DNA from: Parcubacteria group bacterium
Lineage (GTDB): Bacteria; Patescibacteriota; Minisyncoccia; Phycocordibacterales; UBA12088
Assembly (NCBI GenBank): GCA_021731325.1
Contig: JAKFXP010000113.1
Span: 1 to 15,449 of the forward strand
Direction of reading: 5' to 3'
Length of the DNA: 15,449 bases
Translations under genes and position numbers: made by a program
The notes under the pieces: generated by a model
Database searches by the model: none
What the model was told of the DNA's origin: nothing
What the model saw: only the letters and a program-made list of their open reading frames with translations
In this document: in pieces, positions 1 through 5,769 of the stretch
Numbering within the stretch: the first letter of the stretch is position 1
Layout of the letters: each line of letters begins with the position of its first letter

Positions 1-50
1 AAACAAATCTTATTGTGCTTACCCCGCCAACCCAGTGCGCGCACAACAAC

Positions 51-87
51 CCCCGCCGTTTTTAGGAAAAATTATAAAACGACGGGG
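51..87 (-). terminator. Hairpin just past the stop of the membrane-anchored protein
   Basis: Two 12-base arms at 51-62 and 76-87 (CCCCGCCGTTTT and AAAACGACGGGG) pair with a single mismatch (56 against 82) across a 13-base loop. It lies ten bases beyond the stop codon at 97-99 of the minus-strand gene, where a terminator is expected. The stem carries A/T tracts but no clean T-run follows it, so it may only protect the 3' end. The 50 bases before it hold nothing I recognise. Confidence 0.45.
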
Positions 88-96
88 ATTGACTCC

Positions 97-1059
97 CTAC
101 CGCACTCGAGTTAGTTCTGATATCGATTTTATTTTAAGAGTCACCTGTTCATCAACAAGGTAAGTTAGTAAATCCAAATTTGCCTCCACAGAAACATACG
201 GCCATGCCCTATCTTTCTCAACACCCTTCAAGACAAGATTACTTGGGATTTTTTTAAGAAACTCATCCTGAATTTGAGCAACCTGTTTGTAGCGTTCCTC
301 CTGATTATCGGAAAGCTTAATTTCCTTAAAATTATCATCACGTAAATCAATTACTACCATAATGTCAAATTTTTCTCCACGCTCAAGACGATCTGACAAC
401 TTTTTCCACTGCGGCTCTGTACTTTTTAAATAAGCATCAGATAACTCCGATAGTTTCCCTGTATATTTGAGAGAATTTTCCCCTTGGTAGTCGGCAGTTT
501 CATCAAAACTATCTGGGCTCAATAATTTTATAGCAGAAGAATCGAGTGTCTTAGAAGAGTCTACAAAAGAGAGAAATAAATCTTCTTTGTTAAGACCGAG
601 GGACACTGTTGCAATCTGATAGGAGATATTATTTTGATCTTTTAAGATGAGGTAATATATTGGCCCAGAACCCGAATCAATCGTCGAGAGCCCATGCTTG
701 GTTACCGCAACAACATCGACAACACGAAATGAAGTACCTTTTTTGAGCGACTCCACCGTCAATCCTCTGTCGGTAAAATAGTGCCTTCCAATCGTAAGAT
801 TATTGATGGAATCGGCTCCAACGATTTCTCTGTCAATACTTCCAAAGTTTTTTAGACAGGTATATTCTTTGTCGTGGCCCACAGCGAGATATGCATCCTT
901 AGCGACCAATATTTCGCCTTTAGTAAGCTGTTCGGGGACAGGAAGTCTATTTTCTGTATAAATACAATTTCTCACGAGAGAACCATAGTATACATAGCGA
1001 CCACCAAGATATAGAGCACCGATGATAATCAGTAAGATAATAATTGTTTTTGACTTCAT
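97..1059 (-). CDS. Membrane-anchored protein, unknown function, with I9/propeptide-like C-terminus
   Basis: I do not recognise this 320-residue protein as a whole. Residues about 4-22 form one strongly hydrophobic helix after a short basic start (MKSK), consistent with an uncleaved signal anchor; a Cys at about 32 is not in a lipobox. The central 200 residues are hydrophilic and probably lie outside the membrane. The last 90 residues (about 231-320) follow the pattern of subtilase propeptide/inhibitor I9 domains: a strand (IMVVIDLR), a helix rich in Q/E (QVAQIQDEFLKK), a strand, then PYVSVEANLDLLTYLV and a final strand. No protease catalytic domain is present, so a free-standing inhibitor-like fold is possible; this is inference from pattern only. 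The start is ten bases past the stop of the XRE regulator, so the two are probably cotranscribed. The coding sequence is more A/T-rich than the genes further right. Confidence 0.75.
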   Translation of the reverse strand: MKSKTIIILLIIIGALYLGGRYVYYGSLVRNCIYTENRLPVPEQLTKGEILVAKDAYLAVGHDKEYTCLKNFGSIDREIVGADSINNLTIGRHYFTDRGLTVESLKKGTSFRVVDVVAVTKHGLSTIDSGSGPIYYLILKDQNNISYQIATVSLGLNKEDLFLSFVDSSKTLDSSAIKLLSPDSFDETADYQGENSLKYTGKLSELSDAYLKSTEPQWKKLSDRLERGEKFDIMVVIDLRDDNFKEIKLSDNQEERYKQVAQIQDEFLKKIPSNLVLKGVEKDRAWPYVSVEANLDLLTYLVDEQVTLKIKSISELTRVR

Positions 1060-1069
1060 AATTTTGTAG

Positions 1070-1267
1070 TTATTTTAATAATTCCTCCATCGGAACGCCC
1101 AACGACTTGGCGATTTTTTGAATTGTTTGAACACTTGGTTTTGTAACGACACCACCCTCAATCTTCGTAAGGGTAGAATATTTAATATTGGCTTTCTTAG
1201 CCAAGTCGTCTTGCGTCAATCCTTGTTTTGCTCGCACTCTCTTTATATTCTGTGATATAGTTGCCAT
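1070..1267 (-). CDS. Small XRE/Cro-C1-type DNA-binding regulator
   Basis: A 65-residue protein made of one helix-turn-helix domain. Residues about 6-60 match the XRE family: NIKRVRAKQGLTQDDLAKKANI forms the first helices and the turn, STLTKIEGG is the recognition segment, and VQTIQKIAKSLGVPMEELL is the usual tail. There is nothing else in the protein, so it has no ligand or dimerisation domain beyond the HTH. It is the first gene of a two-gene minus-strand unit with the membrane-anchored protein (ten bases apart). Its upstream region holds a TATACT -10-like box (1285-1290 on the minus strand) and two copies of ATAGTAT 17 bases apart (1266-1272, 1283-1289), one at the start codon and one over the -10 box, which could be its own operator. 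Function is likely autoregulation plus control of its partner, but the target is not shown by the sequence. Confidence 0.85.
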   Translation of the reverse strand: MATISQNIKRVRAKQGLTQDDLAKKANIKYSTLTKIEGGVVTKPSVQTIQKIAKSLGVPMEELLK

Positions 1268-1290
1268 AGTATGCTACTTTTGATAGTATA
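1266..1290 (-). promoter_or_regulatory. Putative promoter/operator of the XRE gene
   Basis: The heptamer ATAGTAT occurs twice in direct orientation (1266-1272 and 1283-1289), 17 bases apart. The second copy overlaps a minus-strand TATACT -10-like hexamer at 1285-1290; the first overlaps the start codon. No convincing -35 is seen. Repeats on one face of the helix beside an XRE gene suggest autoregulation; this is inference. Confidence 0.3.
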
Positions 1291-1364
1291 GAAATATGAG
1301 TCATTACTTTCTTTGCTCACAAAACAAGCATAGCAATAATCTGCGATTATTTCAAATGACAACG

Positions 1365-1490
1365 GCGAAGCAAAACCAAAAATTTCCTTTCCATTTCCTT
1401 TCCATTTCCTTTCCATTTCTTTTCCGCTTCGCGGTGGAGGGGTGGGGGGAGGAGACGCGAGAAAAATGCAAGGAAATTTTTGGTTTTTGC
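1365..1490. repeat. Long imperfect inverted repeat with 11-bp tandem repeats and a G-rich tract
   Basis: Outer arms at 1372-1389 and 1470-1487 are exact 18-base reverse complements (AAAACCAAAAATTTCCTT). Inside the left arm the 11-mer TTTCCTTTCCA is repeated three times exactly (1383-1415), followed by a degenerate fourth unit. The middle holds a tight GC hairpin, CCGC-TTC-GCGG, at 1425-1435, then a G-rich tract (1433-1455) with runs of four and six G. The whole piece can fold as one long hairpin of pyrimidines against purines with many G-U pairs. Open frames through it on both strands are low-complexity and I regard them as non-coding. Confidence 0.6.
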
Positions 1491-1598
1491 ACACGCGAGT
1501 CCGCGAGCGTGTCCGAGGCGCATTTAGTTTGAATCAGGATTTAACTCAAGATACATTCGAACTTTGTCCAATAAACACCGCCAAAATTGGAGCGTGGT

Positions 1599-1628
1599 GG
1601 AAAGGGGTGTCTAATCGCACCCCTTTCC
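1599..1628 (+). promoter_or_regulatory. Perfect 11-bp hairpin upstream of the HAD gene
   Basis: GGAAAGGGGTG (1599-1609) and CACCCCTTTCC (1618-1628) are exact reverse complements with an 8-base loop. No T-run follows on either strand, so it is not a standard terminator. It sits 61 bases before the HAD start and could be a leader structure or protein-binding site. Confidence 0.4.
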
Positions 1629-1689
1629 CTATCCCCGTCTCCTGTGCTCTAATTACCTATAGAAGATAATAAATTTGTAGGAGATGGTG

Positions 1690-2262
1690 ATGAATATTGG
1701 TTTGGATTTTGATGGGGTAATTGCTGACTGCGGAGACCTCAAATCATCTGTTGCAAAACAGATGTATGAGGTCAATATTCCACCTGGTCGATTCAAAAAA
1801 GATTGGGTGGTGCCTAATAACTGGTTAACCTTTGAGCAGTACCAATGTCTGCAAAAACTTATTTACGAAACGGAAGAAGTGGGTTTGCGCATTCAGCCAG
1901 TACCGGGGGCGCTGATGTATATTCCACAACTTCTCTCTGAGGGACACACGGTAAAAATCGTCACCTCTCGAGCCCACAAAGGGCTTATGGTTGCGAAGTC
2001 TTGGCTACAAAAACATGAGCTTGATATCCAAATATTTGGGTGTGGCTACGGAGAAACCAAGGCGGCGGCCTGTGCAGGGCTCGATATATACCTTGATGAT
2101 GATTTGGACAAACTTGAACCATTGGTAGAGGTGGTACCTTGTCGCTACCTCTTTTCATGGGAATACAACCAGCATGTGGACACCGGTTCTACAGCGCTCC
2201 GCATTACATCCTGGGTCGAATTTTACTCTCACCTACACACATTGGAAACAGAATTTCCCTAA
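1690..2262 (+). CDS. HAD-superfamily phosphatase, 5'(3')-deoxyribonucleotidase-like
   Basis: A 190-residue soluble protein. The N-terminus GLDFDGVIAD (residues 4-13) is HAD motif I, with Asp6 the expected nucleophile and Asp8 the acid/base. VKIVTSR in mid-protein is motif II (Thr), and DIYLDDDLDKL carries the acidic motif IV that holds Mg2+. Size and layout resemble the small HAD phosphatases related to NT5C nucleotidases; the substrate cannot be read from the sequence. I chose ATG 1690 over ATG 1684 because GGAG (1680-1683) abuts the first but is six bases from the second. The gene is monocistronic: a hairpin terminator starts five bases after the stop. It is one of few genes here with a clear Shine-Dalgarno. 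Confidence 0.85.
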   Translation: MNIGLDFDGVIADCGDLKSSVAKQMYEVNIPPGRFKKDWVVPNNWLTFEQYQCLQKLIYETEEVGLRIQPVPGALMYIPQLLSEGHTVKIVTSRAHKGLMVAKSWLQKHELDIQIFGCGYGETKAAACAGLDIYLDDDLDKLEPLVEVVPCRYLFSWEYNQHVDTGSTALRITSWVEFYSHLHTLETEFP

Positions 2263-2266
2263 CCCC

Positions 2267-2299
2267 CAGGTGTCCGCCGTATGCGTACACCTGTTTTTT
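2267..2299 (+). terminator. Rho-independent terminator after the HAD gene
   Basis: CAGGTGT (2267-2273) pairs with ACACCTG (2287-2293), and an inner CGC/GCG (2275-2277, 2283-2285) extends the stem past one mismatch. Six T residues follow (2294-2299). It begins directly after the HAD stop codon. Confidence 0.75.
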
Positions 2300-2300
2300 A

Positions 2301-2390
2301 TACCCATTGTTGTGTAAGAGTTGTATGTGTATGCCGTCTCAAGGAGGGTACTGTTCTTTTTACCAACTGGAGGCATATACACAATGGGTA
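2301..2390 (+). promoter_or_regulatory. Leader hairpin enclosing the ribosome binding site and start of the small gene
   Basis: TACCCATTG (2301-2309) is the exact complement of CAATGGGTA (2382-2390), which contains the ATG at 2384. After a 3-base bulge TGTA (2313-2316) pairs with TACA (2378-2381), and TATGCC (2330-2335) with GGCATA (2372-2377), which covers half of the GGAGG at 2369-2373. A second SD-like AAGGAGGG lies in the loop (2341-2348). Folded, this leader would hide the start codon. Seen in sequence; regulatory role is inferred. Confidence 0.4.
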
Positions 2391-2554
2391 CACAACAAGG
2401 CGACAATACAACTACTGATTGTCAAGAAAACGGCGCAGGATCGCAGAGATCTGCGCAAACGCATTGCTCTACCCCTCAAACGGACACTTTGGAGGAGCAC
2501 CGAGACTTCGATAAAGACCGGGATACCACAAGTTACGTGCTGTGTAACAACTAA
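2384..2554 (+). CDS. Possible small hydrophilic protein (56 residues), unknown
   Basis: ATG 2384 is preceded by GGAGG (2369-2373) at a spacing of ten, and the frame runs 56 codons to a TAA followed 20 bases later by a strong terminator. The peptide is polar (rich in T, Q, D, N, with Cys at three places) and has no hydrophobic stretch or motif I know. The frame is open further upstream to a TTG at 2321 without a ribosome site. Another frame across the same stretch is also open and very basic, so coding is uncertain. Alternatively the transcript from about 2300 to 2604 is a small RNA. The SD, the leader hairpin and the terminator argue for some expressed unit here. Confidence 0.35.
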   Translation: MGTQQGDNTTTDCQENGAGSQRSAQTHCSTPQTDTLEEHRDFDKDRDTTSYVLCNN

Positions 2555-2574
2555 CCATCACAGTCACCCTTATT

Positions 2575-2604
2575 CACGCGAGCGCTACCTGCTCGCGTGT
2601 TTTT
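2575..2604 (+). terminator. Strong rho-independent terminator
   Basis: CACGCGAGC (2575-2583) and GCTCGCGTG (2591-2599) form a perfect 9-bp GC-rich stem with a 7-base loop, followed by TTTTT (2600-2604). It closes the transcript of the small gene or RNA upstream. Confidence 0.85.
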
Positions 2605-2683
2605 ATGTATCATCCACCAACCTTGCAGACAACCTGTGGATGCACGACTAGCATGTAATTGCCTTTGGGTCTATCATGGAGAT

Positions 2684-3187
2684 ATGTCTGACAACTCATC
2701 ACCAACACCTCCCGCCAGCACCGCTCGTCAACCTATTGAGTGGGTTGCTCCCGAGTATGTACATGTCGAAAAATCACAAGACTGGTATTGGGTTCTTGGA
2801 CTCCTTGCGGTCGCGGCATCAGTAGGAGCCATGTTGTTTAACAACGTACTATTTGCCCTTCTTATTTTGATTAGTTCATTTGTCCTTGCACTCTTTGCGG
2901 GACGCAAACCAAATAATGTGCACTTTGCGCTCGCACAGCGGGGAGTGCGTATCGACGATGCGCTATATCCATTTAGTAACCTTAAGTCATTCTCAATTGC
3001 AGAACTCTCTCCTAATCATGTTGCAAAACTTATACTCGAACCAAAAGCACATTTTGCAATGTCAGTGTATATTCCCCTTCTCAATGTAGATGTAGATCAT
3101 GTGCACGACTTTCTTCTCGATTTTCTCCCTGAGGAAAGCCACGAAGAACCCCTCATTCACCACCTAATGGAGTGGTTGGGGTTCTAA
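2684..3187 (+). CDS. Two-helix membrane protein of unknown function
   Basis: A 167-residue protein. Residues 1-30 are polar and Pro/Ser/Thr-rich. Two adjacent hydrophobic helices follow at about 36-54 and 55-73, separated by a short NN turn, so both ends face the same side of the membrane. The last 95 residues form a soluble beta-rich domain (VHFALAQRGVRIDDALYPFSNLKSFSI...) with the look of a small PH-like fold, ending in acidic and His-rich residues. I know this layout from conserved uncharacterised proteins but cannot name a function. ATG 2684 is preferred because upstream codons are not protein-like; GGAG is only two bases away, while TATCAT (2672-2677) is placed for transcription to begin at the ATG itself. 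It is followed by a terminator-like hairpin and tRNA-Arg. Confidence 0.8.
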   Translation: MSDNSSPTPPASTARQPIEWVAPEYVHVEKSQDWYWVLGLLAVAASVGAMLFNNVLFALLILISSFVLALFAGRKPNNVHFALAQRGVRIDDALYPFSNLKSFSIAELSPNHVAKLILEPKAHFAMSVYIPLLNVDVDHVHDFLLDFLPEESHEEPLIHHLMEWLGF

Positions 3188-3233
3188 ACCAACCTGACTG
3201 GCGAATTCTGAAAAAAGTTGGTATAGTAGTGGC

Positions 3234-3257
3234 GACGAAAGAAGGTCGTCTTTTTTT
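3234..3257 (+). terminator. Weak terminator between the membrane protein and tRNA-Arg
   Basis: GACGA (3234-3238) pairs with TCGTC (3246-3250) over a 7-base loop and is followed by seven T (3251-3257). The stem is only five pairs, but the T-run and the position after the coding sequence fit. A TATAGT -10-like box lies just before it (3222-3227), so it could also act as an attenuator ahead of the tRNA. Confidence 0.4.
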
Positions 3258-3266
3258 GAAAACCAC

Positions 3267-3341
3267 GCTCCCATAGTTTAATGGATAGAACATGGCCTTG
3301 CGGAGGCTAAAATGGGGGTTCGATTCCCTCTGGGAGCACCA
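3267..3341 (+). tRNA. tRNA-Arg (anticodon GCG)
   Basis: A complete cloverleaf. Acceptor GCTCCCA pairs with TGGGAGC (3331-3337), followed by ACCA, so CCA is encoded. D arm GTTT/GAAC encloses a loop with GG and A20, an arginine identity base. Anticodon stem TGGCC/GGCTA holds the loop TTGCGGA, giving anticodon GCG with U33 and G37. The variable loop is four bases, and the T arm carries TTCGATT. A15-U48 and U8 are in place. Anticodon GCG reads CGU and CGC. Most bacteria use ACG, deaminated to inosine, for these codons, so G34 is unusual. Confidence 0.93.
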
Positions 3342-3474
3342 CAGGAGTACTTCCATTTTTGTAACGCCTGTAGCTAACAAAAATTGGTCGCACAACGAGC
3401 GAAGCGAGGTAGTGATGCCAGAGCAATGTCTGGGAGACATTGTGTGTGAGGTGAAAAGCAAATATTGTTGCATG
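3342..3474 (+). ncRNA. Structured trailer downstream of tRNA-Arg
   Basis: No gene here. CCATTTTTGT (about 3351-3360) pairs with ACAAAAATTGG (about 3378-3388) with one bulge, and CAATGTCT (3423-3430) pairs exactly with AGACATTG (3434-3441) around GGG. The stretch runs from the tRNA to a strong terminator, so it is probably transcribed with the tRNA and either trimmed off or kept as a small RNA. The piece at about 3391-3413 resembles one at about 9030-9057. Seen: hairpins; inferred: an RNA role. Confidence 0.35.
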
Positions 3475-3500
3475 AAAAACCGCCCTGGAGGGCGGTTTTT
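3475..3500. terminator. Bidirectional terminator between tRNA-Arg and rpsT
   Basis: CCGCCC (3480-3485) and GGGCGG (3490-3495) form a stem with a TGGA loop, preceded by five A and followed by five T. The symmetry gives a T-run on either strand, so it can end transcription from the tRNA on the plus strand and from rpsT on the minus strand. Confidence 0.9.
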
Positions 3501-3519
3501 GTATCATTAGGGTGTGGGA

Positions 3520-3792
3520 TTACTTTTTCTCTTTCCCTTTTGTGATGAGTTTCGTCAATCTGGACTTTTTACGAGCAGCATTGTTATCTTTGATGAGTCC
3601 TCTTTTTGCAGCCTTATCAATAGCCTGGTATGCCTTAGGAAGAAGTTTGACCGCCTCATCAGTATTCCCTGTGGTTGCGGCTTTGGTGACCTCTTTCACA
3701 ACATCTTTCATGTCGCGGGTGCGACGAAGGTTAAAGACGTGCTTCCGCTCGCTTACTCGATGTGCTTTTTTTGCTGAAGTGGTGATGGGCAT
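3520..3792 (-). CDS. rpsT: 30S ribosomal protein bS20
   Basis: A 90-residue basic protein that binds 16S rRNA early in 30S assembly. The start MPITTSAKKAHRVSERKHVF and the C-terminal half, with KLLPKAYQAIDKAAKRGLIKDNNAARKKSRLTKLI, are the hallmark of bS20: two long helices rich in Lys and Arg. The length matches the family. I start at the ATG read at 3790-3792 because residues encoded further upstream do not fit the family. No Shine-Dalgarno is seen. Upstream on the minus strand a TTGAAC and a TACACA 18 bases apart could be its promoter, in the 91-base region shared with divergent ruvA. The gene ends 20 bases before the bidirectional terminator, so it is a single-gene transcript. Confidence 0.95.
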   Translation of the reverse strand: MPITTSAKKAHRVSERKHVFNLRRTRDMKDVVKEVTKAATTGNTDEAVKLLPKAYQAIDKAAKRGLIKDNNAARKKSRLTKLITKGKEKK

Positions 3793-3847
3793 ATATATTT
3801 CTGTTGTGTAGGAAGAAGATACCATATTGTTCAATAAACGCAAGGGG

Positions 3848-3877
3848 TTCGCACACACACTCCTCTTACGTTATGAT
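3848..3877 (+). promoter_or_regulatory. Putative promoter of ruvA
   Basis: TTCGCA (3848-3853), an 18-base spacer and TATGAT (3872-3877). The -10 box ends six bases before ATG 3884, so the transcript would start at or next to the initiation codon (leaderless). No Shine-Dalgarno is present, in agreement. Confidence 0.4.
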
Positions 3878-3883
3878 AGCGAT

Positions 3884-4462
3884 ATGATATCGCATCTTTC
3901 GGGCACCATACGTGCCAAAAAAACAACCTTTCTTATGCTTGACGTCCATGGGGTGGGGTATAAGGTACATTGTACACACCAAACTCTTGAGTCAGTTGCT
4001 TTGGGTGACGAGTGCGCCCTCTTTACCCACCTCTCCGTACGAGAAGACGCACTTGACCTCTTTGGGTTTTTTACCTATGAAGAGCTTGAGCTCTTCATTA
4101 TGCTTATTAGTATTAGTGGTATTGGTCCACGTTCCGCATTGGGTATCTTGGGTCTTGAACGTATCGAAAAATTAGTGAGTGCGATTGCGCATGGTGATGT
4201 CGGATACCTTACCTCGGTAAGTGGGGTGGGTAAAAAAAGTGCGGAAAAAATTGTACTCGAGCTAAAGGAGAAAGTGGTACTTCTTAATATTGAAGATGTT
4301 ACCACTACCACCCGTCACGAAGATGAAGATGTACTTGAAGCGCTCAAGGCGCTTGGGTATCGTTCTGATGAAGCACGTGACGCTCTACGCCTCATCCCCT
4401 CTGACATAGAGTCGCAAAGTGATCGAATCCGCGAAGCGCTTCGCTTACTCGCCCGCAGTTAA
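3884..4462 (+). CDS. ruvA: Holliday junction branch migration protein RuvA
   Basis: A 192-residue protein; E. coli RuvA has 203. RuvA tetramers hold the four-way junction flat and load the RuvB motor for branch migration. Domain I is an OB-fold at residues 1 to about 63 (MISHLSGTIRAK...DVHGVGYKV). Domain II has two helix-hairpin-helix motifs, SISGIGPRSALGIL and SVSGVGKKSAEKIVLELKEK, which contact the junction. A short acidic linker (HEDED) leads to domain III (EALKALGYRSDEARDAL), the RuvB-binding UBA-like bundle. The ATG at 3884 fits the family N-terminus; earlier codons do not. RuvB and RuvC are not in the window. The Mur ligase starts 17 bases after the stop, so the two are probably cotranscribed. 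Confidence 0.97.
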   Translation: MISHLSGTIRAKKTTFLMLDVHGVGYKVHCTHQTLESVALGDECALFTHLSVREDALDLFGFFTYEELELFIMLISISGIGPRSALGILGLERIEKLVSAIAHGDVGYLTSVSGVGKKSAEKIVLELKEKVVLLNIEDVTTTTRHEDEDVLEALKALGYRSDEARDALRLIPSDIESQSDRIREALRLLARS

Positions 4463-4479
4463 TATTCTACGTATTGCAC

Positions 4480-5769
4480 ATGGAATCATTCCTTAGCATC
4501 GTACGCTCATTCATTCCGAAAAGTGTATTTCACACTCTTCAGCCCGTGTATCACAAAACCCTTGCTGCTCTGGGTACCCTTCGGTATGGATCACCCGCAC
4601 AAAAACTCTATGTGGTAGGAGTCACTGGTACCAAAGGTAAAAGTACGGTGACCGAACTCATCTCTGCAATTCTTGAAGAGGCCGGGTACCGCACCGCTTT
4701 GAGTAACACCATTCGGTTCAAGGTAGGCGACATCACTGAACCAAATCTCTACAAAATGAGTATGCCTGGCCGCTTTTTTATGCAGCATTTTTTGGCACGT
4801 GCCGTTACTCAGCAATGCGCTGTTGCGGTGGTCGAAATGACGAGTGAGGGTGCACGCCTACACCGCCATGCGCATATTGCACTTGATGCGCTCATATTTA
4901 CCAACCTATCCCCTGAACATATTGAAAGTCATGGTTCATTTGAAGCATATCGTGACGCAAAACTATCACTCCGAGACGCACTCATTCAATCCACGAAACC
5001 AAAGAAAGTGATGGTGGCAAATCGAGACGACGAATACGGACACTTGTTTCTCGACGTGCCGAAGGCTATTGAAGCGTATGGATATTCACTTAAACATGCT
5101 GAACCACACATTGAAAACGACCGCGGAGTACTCCTCACCTTTGAAGGGATATCCATTCACTCCCCTTTGGTCGGCGTGTTTAACACGTACAATATTCTCG
5201 CCGCAGCCACGTTTGCTCGATCGTTTGGTATCGGCACCGACATTATTAAACGAGCAATCGAACAGGTCGCCCTTGTAAAAGGACGTGTGGAAAAAATAGA
5301 AGAGGGTCAACAATTTACCGCAATTGTTGACTATGCACACACGGTAGACTCCCTCGAAAAATTATATGGGGCATTTCCCAAAGACCGTAAAATTTGTGTA
5401 TTGGGTAATTGTGGGGGTGGACGAGATGTATGGAAACGCCCTCAAATGGCAGCGATTGCAGAGCGATACTGTGCTGAAGTGATACTCACCAACGAAGACC
5501 CGTATGACGAGGATCCCCTGAGTATTGTGCGCGACATGGAGGCAGGTATGGTTGAAAAAAAACCAACCATTATTATAGACCGGAGGCTCGCCATACGTCA
5601 CGCACTTCACAAGGCGCGTGCCGGTGACGTGGTGCTCGTAACCGGCAAAGGTACTGATCCGTATATTATGGGTAAGGGTGGCTCGAAAGAACCCTGGAGT
5701 GATGAACAGGTGGTGCGTGACGAATTACAATCACTCCTCCATCCGGTACGTGGAGCGGAGGTGGAATAA
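4480..5769 (+). CDS. MurE-like Mur ligase family protein with short N-terminus
   Basis: A 429-residue ATP-dependent amide ligase of the Mur family, closest in pattern to MurE, which adds the third stem residue to UDP-MurNAc-L-Ala-D-Glu. The P-loop GVTGTKGKST is at residues 47-56; SPEHIESHGSFEAYRDAKLSL contains Lys161 in the place of the carbamylated lysine; FNTYNILAA (234-242) and DYAHT (284-288) are family motifs; TGKGTDPYI (388-396) is near the end. Two things are odd. The P-loop sits about 60-70 residues earlier than in full MurE, so the N-terminal UDP-binding domain is almost absent. The amino-acid selectivity loop, DNPR in DAP-type MurE, reads NEDPYDEDP (338-346) with Tyr for Arg. A TTG at 4474 is an alternative start. 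No ribosome site is seen; translation may be coupled to ruvA. The 3' end overlaps the methyltransferase gene. Confidence 0.87.
   Translation: MESFLSIVRSFIPKSVFHTLQPVYHKTLAALGTLRYGSPAQKLYVVGVTGTKGKSTVTELISAILEEAGYRTALSNTIRFKVGDITEPNLYKMSMPGRFFMQHFLARAVTQQCAVAVVEMTSEGARLHRHAHIALDALIFTNLSPEHIESHGSFEAYRDAKLSLRDALIQSTKPKKVMVANRDDEYGHLFLDVPKAIEAYGYSLKHAEPHIENDRGVLLTFEGISIHSPLVGVFNTYNILAAATFARSFGIGTDIIKRAIEQVALVKGRVEKIEEGQQFTAIVDYAHTVDSLEKLYGAFPKDRKICVLGNCGGGRDVWKRPQMAAIAERYCAEVILTNEDPYDEDPLSIVRDMEAGMVEKKPTIIIDRRLAIRHALHKARAGDVVLVTGKGTDPYIMGKGGSKEPWSDEQVVRDELQSLLHPVRGAEVE

Larger units (their letters stand above)
1268..1689. other. Gene-free stretch between the XRE gene and the HAD phosphatase
   Basis: About 420 bases with no gene I can support. 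It holds the divergent promoter regions, the long inverted repeat at 1365-1490, a GC-rich hairpin with arms ACACGC (1491-1496) and GCGTGT a dozen bases on, and a perfect 11-bp hairpin at 1599-1628. Small open frames here lack start signals and have repetitive composition. Confidence 0.6.

Noticed and set aside
1243..1669. Open frames on both strands across the inverted repeat region (up to 83 codons)
   Set aside because: They run through tandem repeats and pyrimidine/purine tracts, lack ribosome sites and give repetitive peptides; the region is better explained as a repeat.
2139..2651. 170-codon plus-strand open frame overlapping the HAD gene and the small gene
   Set aside because: It overlaps a clear HAD coding end and crosses two terminators; its composition is not protein-like before 2300. 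The basic stretch after 2390 keeps a slight doubt.
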